64,000 bases of DNA from Dyadobacter sp. CY326 (GTDB taxonomy: Bacteria; Bacteroidota; Bacteroidia; Cytophagales; Spirosomataceae), in NCBI RefSeq assembly GCF_021390515.1, contig NZ_JAJUXI010000010.1, positions 62,001-126,000 on the forward strand, read 5' to 3'. A program made the translations under genes and the position numbers. The notes under the pieces were generated by a model, which was not told the DNA's origin, made no database searches, and saw only the letters and a list, made by a program, of their open reading frames with translations. Of this stretch, positions 43,951 through 53,147 are shown piece by piece (the first letter of the stretch is position 1; each line of letters begins with the position of its first letter).

Positions 43951-45492
43951 TCACCCAGCCCAATTCTCCCTATCCAGGCTCCTATATTGAATAGCCTCAG
44001 CTAAATGCTGAACCTGAATGTCAGCACTTCCAGCCAGGTCGGCGATGGTGCGGGAGACTTTTAAAATGCGGTCGTAGGCCCGGGCGGAGAGGCCTAGGCG
44101 TTCCATGGCGGTCCGTAGGAGCGTTTTTCCAGGGTCACTGATGATGCAGATTTCTTTCACCATTTCCGTGGACATCATGGCGTTTGAATAAATGTCCTTT
44201 TTATCTTTGAACCGCTCAGTCTGCATTTCGCGTGCTTTGATCACACGGGCGCGGATCTGTTCGCTGCTTTCTGATTTTCTTGTAGAGGCGATTTGGTCGA
44301 AGGAAACAGGCGTAACTTCTACGTGCAGGTCAATGCGGTCCAGGAGCGGACCGCTGATTTTATTTAAATATTTTTGAACAACACCCGTTCCGCAAACACA
44401 TTGCTTTTCAGGATGATTGTAATAACCGCACGGACAAGGGTTCATGCTGGCGATGAGCATGAAATTGGCTGGAAACTCAACAGTCATTTTTGCCCGGGAA
44501 ATGGTCACTTTCCGCTCTTCCAAAGGCTGCCGCATCACTTCCAGAACAGAACGTTTAAACTCAGGCAATTCATCCAGAAACAAAACACCGTTATGCGAAA
44601 GCGATATTTCTCCCGGCTGCGGGAAACTTCCGCCGCCAACCAATGCCACATCGCTAATCGAATGGTGTGGCGCGCGAAATGGGCGTCTGGAAACAAGTGT
44701 TGCCCTTTTGCCAAGCTTACCAGCAACAGAATGGATTTTTGTAGTTTCCAGTGCCTCAGGCAAGCTTAATGGCGGCAAAATGCTTGGAATCCGCTTTGCT
44801 AACATTGTTTTTCCAGCTCCTGGCGGCCCGATCATGATTGCATTGTGACCGCCTGCGGCTGTAATTTCTAATGCCCGTTTGATGTTTTCCTGTCCCTGAA
44901 CATGCTCGAAGTCAGCATCGTATTCGTTTTGCGTAGTGAAAAACAAATCGCGCGTGTCTACGACAACTGGCTTGACATCCGACAGGCCTTCAAAGAAAGC
45001 AATGGCGTCCGCAAGCGTTTCAACGGGAATGACGTCAATGTTGTTGACAATAGCAGCTTCATGTGCATTTTCGGCGGGGAGGACAAAACCTTTGAATCCT
45101 TGCTTTCTGGCTTCAATAGCGATTGGCAAAACGCCTTTGATCGGTCGCAAAATTCCATCCAGCGAGAGCTCGCCGAGGATAATATAATCTTCCAGATTGT
45201 GCTGGCAATTAAGCTGTTCGGATGATTGCAGAATGCAAAGTGCAATGGGCAGGTCGTAAGCAGAGCCTTCTTTGCGAATGTCGGCAGGGGCGAGGTTGAC
45301 GACCAGTTTTTGCCGCGGCATTTTGTAGCCGAAAAATTTTAATGAGGCTTCAACGCGCTGCTGGCTTTCTTTTACAGAACTGTCGGCCAGCCCGACCATA
45401 AAAAAGCCCATTCCCTGGGCTACATTAACTTCAATCGTGGTTACCGTAGCATCCACGCCGTAAACGGCACTTCCGTAAGTTTTGGCAAGCAT
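43951..45492 (-). CDS. yifB: YifB family Mg-chelatase-like AAA+ ATPase
   Basis: The 513-residue protein has an N-terminal S5-like/Lon-type domain (LAKTYGSAVYGVDATV, NLAPADIRKEGSAYDLP). The AAA+ module has Walker A IGPPGAGKTMLAKR (about 220) and Walker B LFLDELPEF, followed by the C-terminal Mg-chelatase helices. Also known as ComM-like, the family acts in branch migration during natural transformation in some bacteria. ATG 45492 gives the typical MLAKTYGSA start; an ATG at 45546 would add 18 residues. Confidence 0.93.
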   Translation of the reverse strand: MLAKTYGSAVYGVDATVTTIEVNVAQGMGFFMVGLADSSVKESQQRVEASLKFFGYKMPRQKLVVNLAPADIRKEGSAYDLPIALCILQSSEQLNCQHNLEDYIILGELSLDGILRPIKGVLPIAIEARKQGFKGFVLPAENAHEAAIVNNIDVIPVETLADAIAFFEGLSDVKPVVVDTRDLFFTTQNEYDADFEHVQGQENIKRALEITAAGGHNAIMIGPPGAGKTMLAKRIPSILPPLSLPEALETTKIHSVAGKLGKRATLVSRRPFRAPHHSISDVALVGGGSFPQPGEISLSHNGVLFLDELPEFKRSVLEVMRQPLEERKVTISRAKMTVEFPANFMLIASMNPCPCGYYNHPEKQCVCGTGVVQKYLNKISGPLLDRIDLHVEVTPVSFDQIASTRKSESSEQIRARVIKAREMQTERFKDKKDIYSNAMMSTEMVKEICIISDPGKTLLRTAMERLGLSARAYDRILKVSRTIADLAGSADIQVQHLAEAIQYRSLDRENWAG

Positions 45493-45584
45493 GTGTGTGT
45501 AATTAAGTTTCGGCAAAAATAGCAGGAAATCGGAAAAAGAAAGCATTAATCTAATAATGCTTCCCGATTATTGCTAATTGCCTC

Positions 45585-46433
45585 TTACTCAACCACAGCC
45601 GAAACACAAATGTAAGTTGGAATGATTCCGGTGGCCCTTATACGAACTTCCGCATCTTCCGCCTGCGTGTTTCCGGTGAGGACCAATGCTGTGTCCAAGC
45701 CAAATTTATTTCCACCCAAAATGTCCGTATGTAATGTGTCGCCAACCATTAGAATGTTCTGCTTGTTGACGTTCGGATAATTTTTAATGTGCTGGTAAGC
45801 AAAGATAAACATTTGTGGATCGGGCTTTCCGAAGCGGATGAATTGTCTGCCAATAGTGTCTTCAATCATTTTTGCTAATGCACCGACAGCGATAGATAAG
45901 CGGCTTTTTGATGCAGGATAAGTCTTGTCCGTGTTTGCCACAATCACTGGAATGTTGCGTTTTCGCAGCAAATTCAATGTTTTTGTCAAATCTGTGTTCC
46001 AGTCGAAACCTTCGTCATCCAGGAAAACCAGTGCATTTACATCATTTACAGCATTCAGATCTAATTCTCTAATGGATAATGTTAGAAGGTCCGTTGAGCC
46101 AATATAATGTGCAGAATTATCCGTTCCCAAATAAGCCACAATGCCTTTTCTAACCTTTAATTCAAGATATTCCCTGGCTAGCATGCCGGAAGAAATAATG
46201 CGATCGGGTGTAACGTCATCAATCCCAAGTTTTACATACGACTCTGCTAGTTGTTCGGGGCTGCGCGAGGCGTCATTTGTTACTACATAAAAATCTTTGC
46301 CGGTCTCACGCAAATAGGCAAATGTGTTCTCAATGCCTGGAATGAGGCCATTATATGTTTTCAAAACGCCAAATGCATCAAAGAAAATTACTTCATATTT
46401 GGATATTACTGACTTGAAATTATCGAGGATCAT
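45585..46433 (-). CDS. HAD-IIA family sugar-phosphatase-like protein
   Basis: The 282-residue HAD protein has the cap-type HAD-IIA layout: VVTNDASRSPEQ (motif II Thr), FGKPDPQMF (motif III Lys) and MVGDTLHTDILGG (motif IV Asp). Motif I is FFDAFGVLKTY: the nucleophile Asp is present but the usual second Asp two residues on is Phe. Related HAD-IIA hydrolases with a bulky residue there are known, so activity is possible but altered. The substrate is unknown. Confidence 0.85.
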   Translation of the reverse strand: MILDNFKSVISKYEVIFFDAFGVLKTYNGLIPGIENTFAYLRETGKDFYVVTNDASRSPEQLAESYVKLGIDDVTPDRIISSGMLAREYLELKVRKGIVAYLGTDNSAHYIGSTDLLTLSIRELDLNAVNDVNALVFLDDEGFDWNTDLTKTLNLLRKRNIPVIVANTDKTYPASKSRLSIAVGALAKMIEDTIGRQFIRFGKPDPQMFIFAYQHIKNYPNVNKQNILMVGDTLHTDILGGNKFGLDTALVLTGNTQAEDAEVRIRATGIIPTYICVSAVVE

Positions 46434-46480
46434 GGAAGTTGGTGTCTAAGAAAAAGGAAAGTTGATACGAAGCAGAAAGG

Positions 46481-47521
46481 CTAGATTTGCAGCACTTTCA
46501 GAATTTTGTCTTCATCAAAACCATCGATTGACGGGAAATAAAGTTCATAGGCTTCCTTTTGTAGTTTGGCGCAATAAGATCTGTGGAAAAAGAATTTGCC
46601 ATATTTAATAACATAATTCAAAATAAAAAACCGGTAAGCTTCCTTCATAAACAGGACCTCATTTCGCGTCAGCGGATAAACCTGATGATATTCCTTCAAA
46701 AAAATCATGAAGCGATCTTCCATTAACGGGCCCATCAGATAACTAAAAACCGTGCGGTCACCGACGTTGGAACAAACGCGGGCGAAAAAATAGAAATCCA
46801 TGATGCGCGATGACACGCGGAACCAGTCGTAATCCCATCTCGAATAGAGTTTTAAATCCTCCGTCACGGAGAAATTTCCAATGTTCCAATCAACAAAAAC
46901 GGGCATTTTATCAAATGCACTGACATTCAGGCGCTGGATATTTTTCATGAAAATATCGCATTGCCTTTTTAATAACTGAATAAAACCGCGATGCTCATAC
47001 TGGCCCGTGTCGGAATCCAGAATTTCGAGTAAATGCTGGATGTCAGTTCGTAAATTTTTGGAAGATTTTGGAATTGATTTTCCCGCGCGCAGACACGCCA
47101 GGTGAAACTTTGCAGTTTCACGGCCCAGCGCTTTTATTTGGTCCTCGTTAAGCCGCTTCGGAAGCCGGTTCATTGCCCTTATCGGGTTGTAAAACACAAC
47201 CCAGGTGTCAACAAAATCCTCTTGATAACGATAAGTGTAAACCTGATTATTTTTTACGAGTGATCTGGCAAGGACGTTTTCAAAGGGATAAAGTAAATTA
47301 TTGGCGAGGGCTTGTATAATCCGGTGGTCTTCTTTGAAATGCTCATATTTTCCAAAATAGGACAACTTGGCAATGACAATATCATCGTTGTCGAGCGTTA
47401 CGCGAAAAACGTGATTGGTTGATACTTTGGCACTTATATCTTCAACAAACTTAACTCCAATGGAATTATCAAACCCCGCCCAGGCCTTTCGGATAATTTC
47501 AGGATAATCTTTTAAACGCAT
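46481..47521 (-). CDS. Aminoglycoside-phosphotransferase-like kinase
   Basis: The 346-residue protein follows the APH/choline-kinase fold: an N-lobe with a VIAKLSYFG lysine, a degenerate catalytic loop VFVDWNIGNF and a metal-site WDYDWF in the C-lobe. The Brenner-type HGD is replaced by FVDW, so the class is unusual. It lies after the HAD gene on the same strand with a 47-base gap and may be coexpressed. The substrate is unknown, and resistance should not be assumed. Confidence 0.75.
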   Translation of the reverse strand: MRLKDYPEIIRKAWAGFDNSIGVKFVEDISAKVSTNHVFRVTLDNDDIVIAKLSYFGKYEHFKEDHRIIQALANNLLYPFENVLARSLVKNNQVYTYRYQEDFVDTWVVFYNPIRAMNRLPKRLNEDQIKALGRETAKFHLACLRAGKSIPKSSKNLRTDIQHLLEILDSDTGQYEHRGFIQLLKRQCDIFMKNIQRLNVSAFDKMPVFVDWNIGNFSVTEDLKLYSRWDYDWFRVSSRIMDFYFFARVCSNVGDRTVFSYLMGPLMEDRFMIFLKEYHQVYPLTRNEVLFMKEAYRFFILNYVIKYGKFFFHRSYCAKLQKEAYELYFPSIDGFDEDKILKVLQI

Positions 47522-47587
47522 TGATTTATTATCATTTGGGCACTACAGAATGTTGACGCTATGCTTGTTACCACCGCAATTCAGTGT

Positions 47588-47648
47588 CAAAGTTAGCAAC
47601 TTCGCGGGAGCCGACGCGAGGCATATATCGAAACTTTGAATAATTTTG
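47588..47648. promoter_or_regulatory. Divergent promoter region between the kinase-like and acyltransferase genes
   Basis: A -7-like TAACTTTG lies on the minus strand (47588-47595) toward the kinase gene. A TAATTTTG lies on the plus strand (47641-47648) toward the acyltransferase. Neither has a clear -33 partner. Confidence 0.35.
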
Positions 47649-47673
47649 CGAGTCAAATTTTACTTCATACATT

Positions 47674-48648
47674 TTGTTCTTCTACTTCTCTCGTTTTCTG
47701 GTCCGCCTCGCATTGCCGATTTATCTTAAAAAGCTTTGTGTTACAGGTTTTGACAAATTGCATAAAGGTCCGGTGCTTTTGGCTTCCAATCACTCAGGTT
47801 CGTTTTTCGACGCAGTTGTCATCGGTTTTAGGATCAAACAGCCGATTTATACACTTACCCGAGGTGATGTTTTCAAAAAAAAAACCGCCGCATTCTGGCT
47901 CAGACAAATAAAGCTTATCCCGGTTTACAGAGGGTCGGAAGGTCGGCAATATGTTAAAAATCTGGATGTTACTGTTCAAGAAGGGCATAATGCCATGAAA
48001 AGCGGAGGAGCTGTCATCGTGTTTTCAGAAGGAGTTTGCGTCAATGAATGGCGCCTGCGGCCGCTGGGAAAGGGAACGGCTCGAATGGCTTATCAAACCT
48101 GGTATGGCGATGATCCACTCAAAAATATGGGCGTTGTGCCCACCGGAGTAAACTACGAACACTTTCGTGGGCCTGGAAAACGTGTTGCTTTGAACTTTGG
48201 GGATCCAATTTTGATTCACGATATCAAAACCAGCCCGGACGAATATGAAAGATGGCTGCGCGAATTCAACGAAATTTTGGAGCGGAAAATGAATAAGGAA
48301 GTTTGGTCGATTCCGGCTGAACTTACAAAAGAAGAGAAAGCTTTGCGGTTGAATGCATTGTTTGCAGATTGCCCCGTTCCCACAAGAGGAAATGCATTTC
48401 AAAAAGCGTTAGGCGCATTGGGACGAGCCATTCACAAGCCGCTCTACAATCTTTTTAAACAAAAAGCTGCCAAACTTACAGCCAGAACAGTCTTTTATGA
48501 TTCTGTTCTCTTTGGAATGTTAATGTATTTATATCCAACGGTTGTCGTTTTGCTTTCGCTTATCCTAGGGTTGATCGCAGGTTGGGCGGCTGGATTAGCA
48601 TTGTTTTTTACATTGCCGATTTTAGCCTGGTTGGGAGCCCGGTATTAG
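47674..48648 (+). CDS. PlsC-like lysophospholipid acyltransferase
   Basis: The 324-residue protein has an N-terminal hydrophobic helix and the acyltransferase motif I NHSGSFFDAVV (about 40). VFSEGVC acts as the glycerol-phosphate site. A pair of C-terminal transmembrane helices (about 275-320) is present, as in the Bacteroidota branch of the family. Upstream to the stop at 47641 there is no ATG in frame, so the start is TTG 47674 (or ATT 47671). It probably acylates lysophosphatidate or a related lysolipid in the inner membrane. Confidence 0.88.
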   Translation: MFFYFSRFLVRLALPIYLKKLCVTGFDKLHKGPVLLASNHSGSFFDAVVIGFRIKQPIYTLTRGDVFKKKTAAFWLRQIKLIPVYRGSEGRQYVKNLDVTVQEGHNAMKSGGAVIVFSEGVCVNEWRLRPLGKGTARMAYQTWYGDDPLKNMGVVPTGVNYEHFRGPGKRVALNFGDPILIHDIKTSPDEYERWLREFNEILERKMNKEVWSIPAELTKEEKALRLNALFADCPVPTRGNAFQKALGALGRAIHKPLYNLFKQKAAKLTARTVFYDSVLFGMLMYLYPTVVVLLSLILGLIAGWAAGLALFFTLPILAWLGARY

Positions 48649-48679
48649 ACTTTCCAGGTTTACAAAACCTGGAAAGTCT
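48647..48679. repeat. AGACTT-type palindrome 1, overlapping the plsC-like stop
   Basis: AGACTTTCCAGGTTT (48647-48661) pairs with AAACCTGGAAAGTCT (48665-48679) around loop ACA, 15 bp with no mismatch. Its first two bases are the last two of the TAG stop at 48646-48648. It may terminate transcription or be a REP-like element. Confidence 0.8.
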
Positions 48680-48690
48680 GTTCTCTCGCA

Positions 48691-48742
48691 TGAGACTTCC
48701 CAAGCCTGGGCGGCGCCGTTTACAAAAACTTGGGAAGTCTCA
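48691..48742. repeat. AGACTT-type palindrome 2, supplying the VOC gene stop
   Basis: TGAGACTTCCCAAG (48691-48704) pairs with CTTGGGAAGTCTCA (48729-48742). The 24-base centre holds GGCGCC and GTTTACAAAA, also found in palindrome 1 as TTTACAAAA. The stop of the VOC gene (48740-48742) lies in its right arm. Confidence 0.8.
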
Positions 48743-49795
48743 ATCCTTCACCCGACTCAAACTCATTAATTTCAGCATCCAGTTTGGCAAAGGCCGCTGG
48801 TGTTTTCTCTTTTGAATGTCCAGAAACCAGCCAACTTTCTTCAAAATCGGCAGTTTATGCGTTTCTACAAGCTCGATTAATGTCCCGTCCGGATCTTCCA
48901 GATAAGCAAATCGCCCCGCAGCCGACTCCATGCCGAATGATCTTTCGCTGTCAATTGTAAACGGATAACCTTGTGATTGTAAGTTTGATTTCAATGTGTC
49001 CATATCGATCGTGTCAAAGCACAAGTGAATGAAGCCGCAGTCACCCCAAAACCGGTTCTCAAAGATTTTTCTTGGCGTGCGATCCAGTGCTTGGACAAGT
49101 TCGATTTGAATGTTCCCTAGCAAGCGGCTGAATGCACCGTGCGGCGTAAATGATTTTCTCAACAAAACCCTTCTGAAACGCTGCCCTTTAACAGTTGTGG
49201 GAATGTCTTCAAAAACACCCGTTTTGTCATAAATAACTTTCAACGGTTGCAGCAGATTTTTATAAAACACCATTGATTTATCAATGTCAGAAACGCCTAC
49301 AACAACGCCAGAGACGCCGCCAACAGGTTTTCCTGTTTGCTGAAACCAGCTTGCGTCTGTCGTAATCTGAAATGTGTTTCCGTAAGGGTCATTTCCCCAA
49401 AAACCTTCTCCTTCCGGCAATGTTGCCAATGGACCCACAAACTCTTTCGACTGACTTTTCAACCATTCGTGCGCCTTTTTTACATCAGGAGCCTTGAATC
49501 GGATCGCATTAATGCCGAGGTCGCCGATTTCCGGTTTGAAAGTTGGAAGCGCTGACTGTCTGCTTGTAAATGACCAGATTTCCAACCCGCCGCCGCCCGC
49601 CATGTTAATGGCCAAAACGGCATGTCGCTGATGCACTTCGCCGCCCGTGTAAGGCGTCATGAGCGGTGCTTCCGCCTTTTCATCAAACACCGGAACGTCA
49701 AAACCAAGCATCTTGCGATACCACTTCCATGCGTCAGGCACGTTTTGAACACCAATTCCTACTTGTTGAATTCCTGAAATCAGCGGAGCACTCAT
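48740..49795 (-). CDS. VOC-family (glyoxalase/dioxygenase fold) protein
   Basis: The 351-residue protein has two VOC modules: one at the N-terminus (QQVGIGVQNVPDAWKWYRKM, FWGNDPYGNTFQI) and one in the second half (VVVGVSDIDKSMVFYKNLL, YLEDPDGTLIELVETH). This tandem layout suits metal-dependent glyoxalase, dioxygenase or resistance-type folds, but no enzyme can be named. The stop codon lies in palindrome 2, which may have been inserted at the end of the gene. Confidence 0.82.
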   Translation of the reverse strand: MSAPLISGIQQVGIGVQNVPDAWKWYRKMLGFDVPVFDEKAEAPLMTPYTGGEVHQRHAVLAINMAGGGGLEIWSFTSRQSALPTFKPEIGDLGINAIRFKAPDVKKAHEWLKSQSKEFVGPLATLPEGEGFWGNDPYGNTFQITTDASWFQQTGKPVGGVSGVVVGVSDIDKSMVFYKNLLQPLKVIYDKTGVFEDIPTTVKGQRFRRVLLRKSFTPHGAFSRLLGNIQIELVQALDRTPRKIFENRFWGDCGFIHLCFDTIDMDTLKSNLQSQGYPFTIDSERSFGMESAAGRFAYLEDPDGTLIELVETHKLPILKKVGWFLDIQKRKHQRPLPNWMLKLMSLSRVKD

Positions 49796-50062
49796 TCGAT
49801 AAAATTATGATTGGTTAAGGCTTAAAAATCTAAATTTCTGATTGAAGCGGAGGGCAATTTTACAAAATAAATGGCAAATCAGAGGTTACTATACGCAATT
49901 GCGACGAAAATGTGCGATTTGGGAAAAATTTGTTGGGATACAAAAGTTAAATGATTATTTGGGAAACATAATAATTCATATATTTAAAAGAGATTTCCAG
50001 AATATTATTTCTAAAAAGCTGGATATCAACGCATCCATTGCGGTGCATTCATCGTATGTGTT

Positions 50063-51124
50063 ATGAGCGCTGTCTCACAAAAAAGTAGAATGAACGAGTC
50101 TGTTGTTATTGCCCCAATCAGTGAAAGTTTAAGTGAATTTTTAAGTTCGTCAGCGTATTCCAAAGTATTCGTCATAGCGGATAATAATACGAAAAAGCAT
50201 TGCTATCCGCATTTGAAAGCGATTTTACCAGGACATAGCATTGTAACTGTCCCTAGCGGTGAGTCGAATAAACTGTTGTCGACCTGCGAGAAAATCTGGG
50301 ATGCAATGACGAAAGAAGAATTGGACAGACACGCATTGGTGATCAATATCGGAGGCGGCGTGATCGGGGACATGGGCGGATTTTGTGCGGCAGTTTACAA
50401 ACGTGGAATAGATTTTATACAGGTGCCGACGACTTTGCTTTCCCAGGTGGATGCCAGCGTTGGCGGCAAGTTGGGGATTGATTTTCAAGGGTTTAAAAAT
50501 CACTTAGGCGTTTTCACTTTACCAAAACGCGTCCTAATCGATCCGGATTTTTTGAAAACATTGCCGGAACGGGAAATAAGATCAGGGTTTGCGGAAATTA
50601 TCAAACATTGCCTGATTGCAGATGCGGAAAAGTGGGAGGAGATAAGGCAAAAGGATTTTGAAAGACAAAATTGGACGGACCTGATTGCGCATTCAGTAAA
50701 AATCAAGCAAGAAGTTGTGGATCAGGATCCAACGGAGAAAGGTTTGCGTAAAATTCTCAATTTTGGTCATACCCTTGGACATGCCGTTGAAACTTGCTTT
50801 TTGAATAAACCTGCGAGTCAAAGGTTGTATCACGGAGAAGCGATTGCAGTGGGAATGATCATGGAAAGTTTTCTTTCTTATTCGAGAAAAATGATTGACC
50901 AGCAGACGCTTACAGACATTGAAGAGTTTCTGTTTGCCACTTTTGGTAAAGTGGACATTAAGGCAGAGGATATTGACGGAATCATTGCATTGACACGTCA
51001 GGACAAGAAGAATAAAGGAAAGGAAGTGCGGTTCTCGTTGCTAAAAGGAGCAGGGCAATGTGAATACGATGTAGTGATTTCTGCTTCTGAAATGCGAAAA
51101 TCAATAGCTTATTATTTGGGATAG
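50063..51124 (+). CDS. aroB: 3-dehydroquinate synthase
   Basis: AroB makes the shikimate-pathway ring from DAHP with NAD+ and a divalent metal. The 353 residues carry PSGESNK, NIGGGVIGDMGGFCAAVYKR, QVPTTLLSQVDASVGGK and HGEAIAVGM. ATG 50063 is used; an ATG at 50090 is possible. The 267 bases upstream, between divergent genes, show no recognised RNA or further gene. Confidence 0.95.
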   Translation: MSAVSQKSRMNESVVIAPISESLSEFLSSSAYSKVFVIADNNTKKHCYPHLKAILPGHSIVTVPSGESNKLLSTCEKIWDAMTKEELDRHALVINIGGGVIGDMGGFCAAVYKRGIDFIQVPTTLLSQVDASVGGKLGIDFQGFKNHLGVFTLPKRVLIDPDFLKTLPEREIRSGFAEIIKHCLIADAEKWEEIRQKDFERQNWTDLIAHSVKIKQEVVDQDPTEKGLRKILNFGHTLGHAVETCFLNKPASQRLYHGEAIAVGMIMESFLSYSRKMIDQQTLTDIEEFLFATFGKVDIKAEDIDGIIALTRQDKKNKGKEVRFSLLKGAGQCEYDVVISASEMRKSIAYYLG

Positions 51125-51214
51125 TTTTAAAAGGCGTCTGGCGTAAGTTATTGATTTTGTTCGATTTGTATAAATATATACTTGATACAATTATTCATAA
51201 CCTGACAATTTTAA

Positions 51215-51790
51215 ATGCTTATGCTTAGGTCAATTTTTACTTATGCCGCTTTACTCCTAGTAATTATAATAGCGGGTTGCTCCAGTGGTCGAAAAGTGTT
51301 TGTGGAGCACGATTACAGTTACGAAACCAATTTCAAAGATTACTCTTCCTACACATTTTTGGAATGTGAGCGCGACACAAACAATCTTTGCACCGAAATT
51401 TACGAGGCTATCCGCCGTCAAATGCAAGTGAGAGGTTACAAGCTCACGGCAGAAAAACCAACATTGCTAGTCAACTACGGCATTTTTTATGATAACCTCC
51501 GTTATCAGGGTTACATGCAGCCCGTTATCAAAAACTGGGTTGACACTGAAAATGACGGTTTCCGTTACGAACCCATCAAATATGCTTTGGACAAAGGAAC
51601 ACTCATCGTTTCACTCATCGACGCCGAAAGCGATCAGGTGGTGTGGAGAGGTTATGCTTCCGGAATTTTCAAGGGCGTTGAAAACTCAAATAATCATTAC
51701 AGAAGCGTTGTAAGAAGGATTTTTGACCAATATCCGCTGTTCGCGAAGGGTTATGATCCGAGAAGATATAGCGAGGCGGTTGGCAGATAG
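51215..51790 (+). CDS. DUF4136-type lipoprotein
   Basis: The 191-residue protein starts with a lipoprotein signal (IIIAGCSSG). DUF4136 pattern follows: VEHDYSYETNFKDYSSYTFL, a middle VNYGIFYDN and a late SDQVVWRGYASG. These occur widely in Bacteroidota as outer-membrane-anchored lipoproteins of unknown function. ATG 51215 is used; 51221 is possible. Its TAG lies at the edge of the 67-base palindrome that follows. Confidence 0.85.
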   Translation: MLMLRSIFTYAALLLVIIIAGCSSGRKVFVEHDYSYETNFKDYSSYTFLECERDTNNLCTEIYEAIRRQMQVRGYKLTAEKPTLLVNYGIFYDNLRYQGYMQPVIKNWVDTENDGFRYEPIKYALDKGTLIVSLIDAESDQVVWRGYASGIFKGVENSNNHYRSVVRRIFDQYPLFAKGYDPRRYSEAVGR

Positions 51791-51855
51791 GTAAAAAAAG
51801 AGAATAGACTTGCTAAGTTTTCAAAACTTAGCAAGTCTATTCTCTTTTTTTACCT
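51789..51855. repeat. 67-base perfect palindrome covering both convergent stop codons
   Basis: The arms 51789-51821 and 51823-51855 are exact complements, 33 bases each, around a single C. The middle is AGACTTGCTAAGTTTT/AAAACTTAGCAAGTCT, akin to palindromes 1 and 2. The left edge overlaps the lipoprotein TAG, and the mraY TAA (51850-51852) lies in the right arm. The A7/T7 tracts near each arm end would give a terminator for both strands. Confidence 0.9.
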
Positions 51856-53064
51856 CAACTTCAAAGTCGCCAGCGTCAAAATCGCCAGGATAATTCCTAC
51901 AATCCAAAAACGCGTCACGATCTTGGATTCGTGAATGCCTTTTTTCTGGTAATGATGGTGCAGCGGCGACATTAAAAGGACCCTTCGTCCTTCGCCATAT
52001 TTTCGTTTGGTGTATTTAAAATAGCTGACTTGGACGATAACAGACAGATTTTCAGCGATAAAAATCCCACACATAAACGGAATAAGCCATTCTTTACGGA
52101 TCGCCAGCGCAATCACGGCAATGACTCCACCCAGCATTAAGCTTCCCGTATCGCCCATAAAAACCTGGGCGGGATAAGCATTATACCAGAGAAACCCGAC
52201 GCAGGCGCCTATAAATGCTGCGCAAAAAATCACGAGCTCGCCCGAGTTCGGAATGTACATGATGTTCAAATATTGCGAAAACTTTGTATTTCCCGACAAA
52301 TAGGCCAAAACGCCTAATGTAAGCGCAATAATCCCTGAAACGCCCGCCGCAAGCCCGTCAATTCCATCCGTAATGTTGGCTCCGTTGGAAACAGCTGTAA
52401 TGATGAAAATGGCAATGATGGTGTAAATTACCCAAGTGTATTCTTCCGGTAACCAGCCAAAAAGCAATGCTTTATAATCAAATTCATTGTTTTTGATGAA
52501 AGGAATCGTGGTTACCGTCGGGTGAATAATGTCCCGGTAACGCTGAATTTCTCCCAAATTTGAGCTTAATAGCGGTTGCTCGTAAATCCTTATCCTGACG
52601 TTATCATTGAAAGAAAGCGTAAGCCCCACAATCACGCCTAGGCCGACTTGCCCAACAATTTTGAATCGCCCATGAAGACCGTCCTTGTTGTTCTTAAATT
52701 TCTTCAAATAATCATCGACAAACCCAATTAAGCCTGTCCAAAGTGCGGTGATGATCAGTAAAACAATGTAGACATTACTCAACTTCGCAAAAAGCAGCAC
52801 TGGAATGAGCAACGAAGCTAAAATGATGAAGCCACCCATTGTTGGCGTTCCTGCTTTTTCCATCTGACCGGCCAATCCCAAATCGCGGATTGTCTCGCCC
52901 ATTTGCTTCTTCCTCAGATAATTAATGATCGTTTTTCCATAAGTCGCGGCGATGAAGAGTGACAGAACCGTCGAGCCAAGCGCCCGGAAAGAAATATATT
53001 GAAAAACTCCCGCTCCCGGGATATTAAAGTGCTTGTCGAGATAATCGAATAAGTAATAGAGCAT
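51850..53064 (-). CDS. mraY: Phospho-N-acetylmuramoyl-pentapeptide transferase
   Basis: MraY attaches phospho-MurNAc-pentapeptide to undecaprenyl phosphate to make lipid I. The 404-residue polytopic protein shows [44 protein letters not shown] and [11 protein letters not shown]. An insert of about 40-60 residues between helices (around [15 protein letters not shown]) is typical of Bacteroidota MraY. It is the last dcw gene on this strand. Confidence 0.96.
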   Translation of the reverse strand: MLYYLFDYLDKHFNIPGAGVFQYISFRALGSTVLSLFIAATYGKTIINYLRKKQMGETIRDLGLAGQMEKAGTPTMGGFIILASLLIPVLLFAKLSNVYIVLLIITALWTGLIGFVDDYLKKFKNNKDGLHGRFKIVGQVGLGVIVGLTLSFNDNVRIRIYEQPLLSSNLGEIQRYRDIIHPTVTTIPFIKNNEFDYKALLFGWLPEEYTWVIYTIIAIFIITAVSNGANITDGIDGLAAGVSGIIALTLGVLAYLSGNTKFSQYLNIMYIPNSGELVIFCAAFIGACVGFLWYNAYPAQVFMGDTGSLMLGGVIAVIALAIRKEWLIPFMCGIFIAENLSVIVQVSYFKYTKRKYGEGRRVLLMSPLHHHYQKKGIHESKIVTRFWIVGIILAILTLATLKLR

Positions 53065-53147
53065 GAATAATGTATTGGGGATGACTTTACAAAGTTGCTT
53101 CTTTTCAAAGACTACGCAAAAAGGCCACCGTTTTTTTACATCCCTGA

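Noticed and set aside
46481-47521. Antibiotic resistance by the aminoglycoside-phosphotransferase-like protein
   Set aside because: The catalytic loop is degenerate and the fold is shared by many small-molecule kinases. Nothing in the context suggests resistance.
49842-50066. 74-codon frame upstream of aroB
   Set aside because: Basic, low-quality composition with no domain-like pattern. It lies in the promoter region and overlaps the aroB start in another frame.
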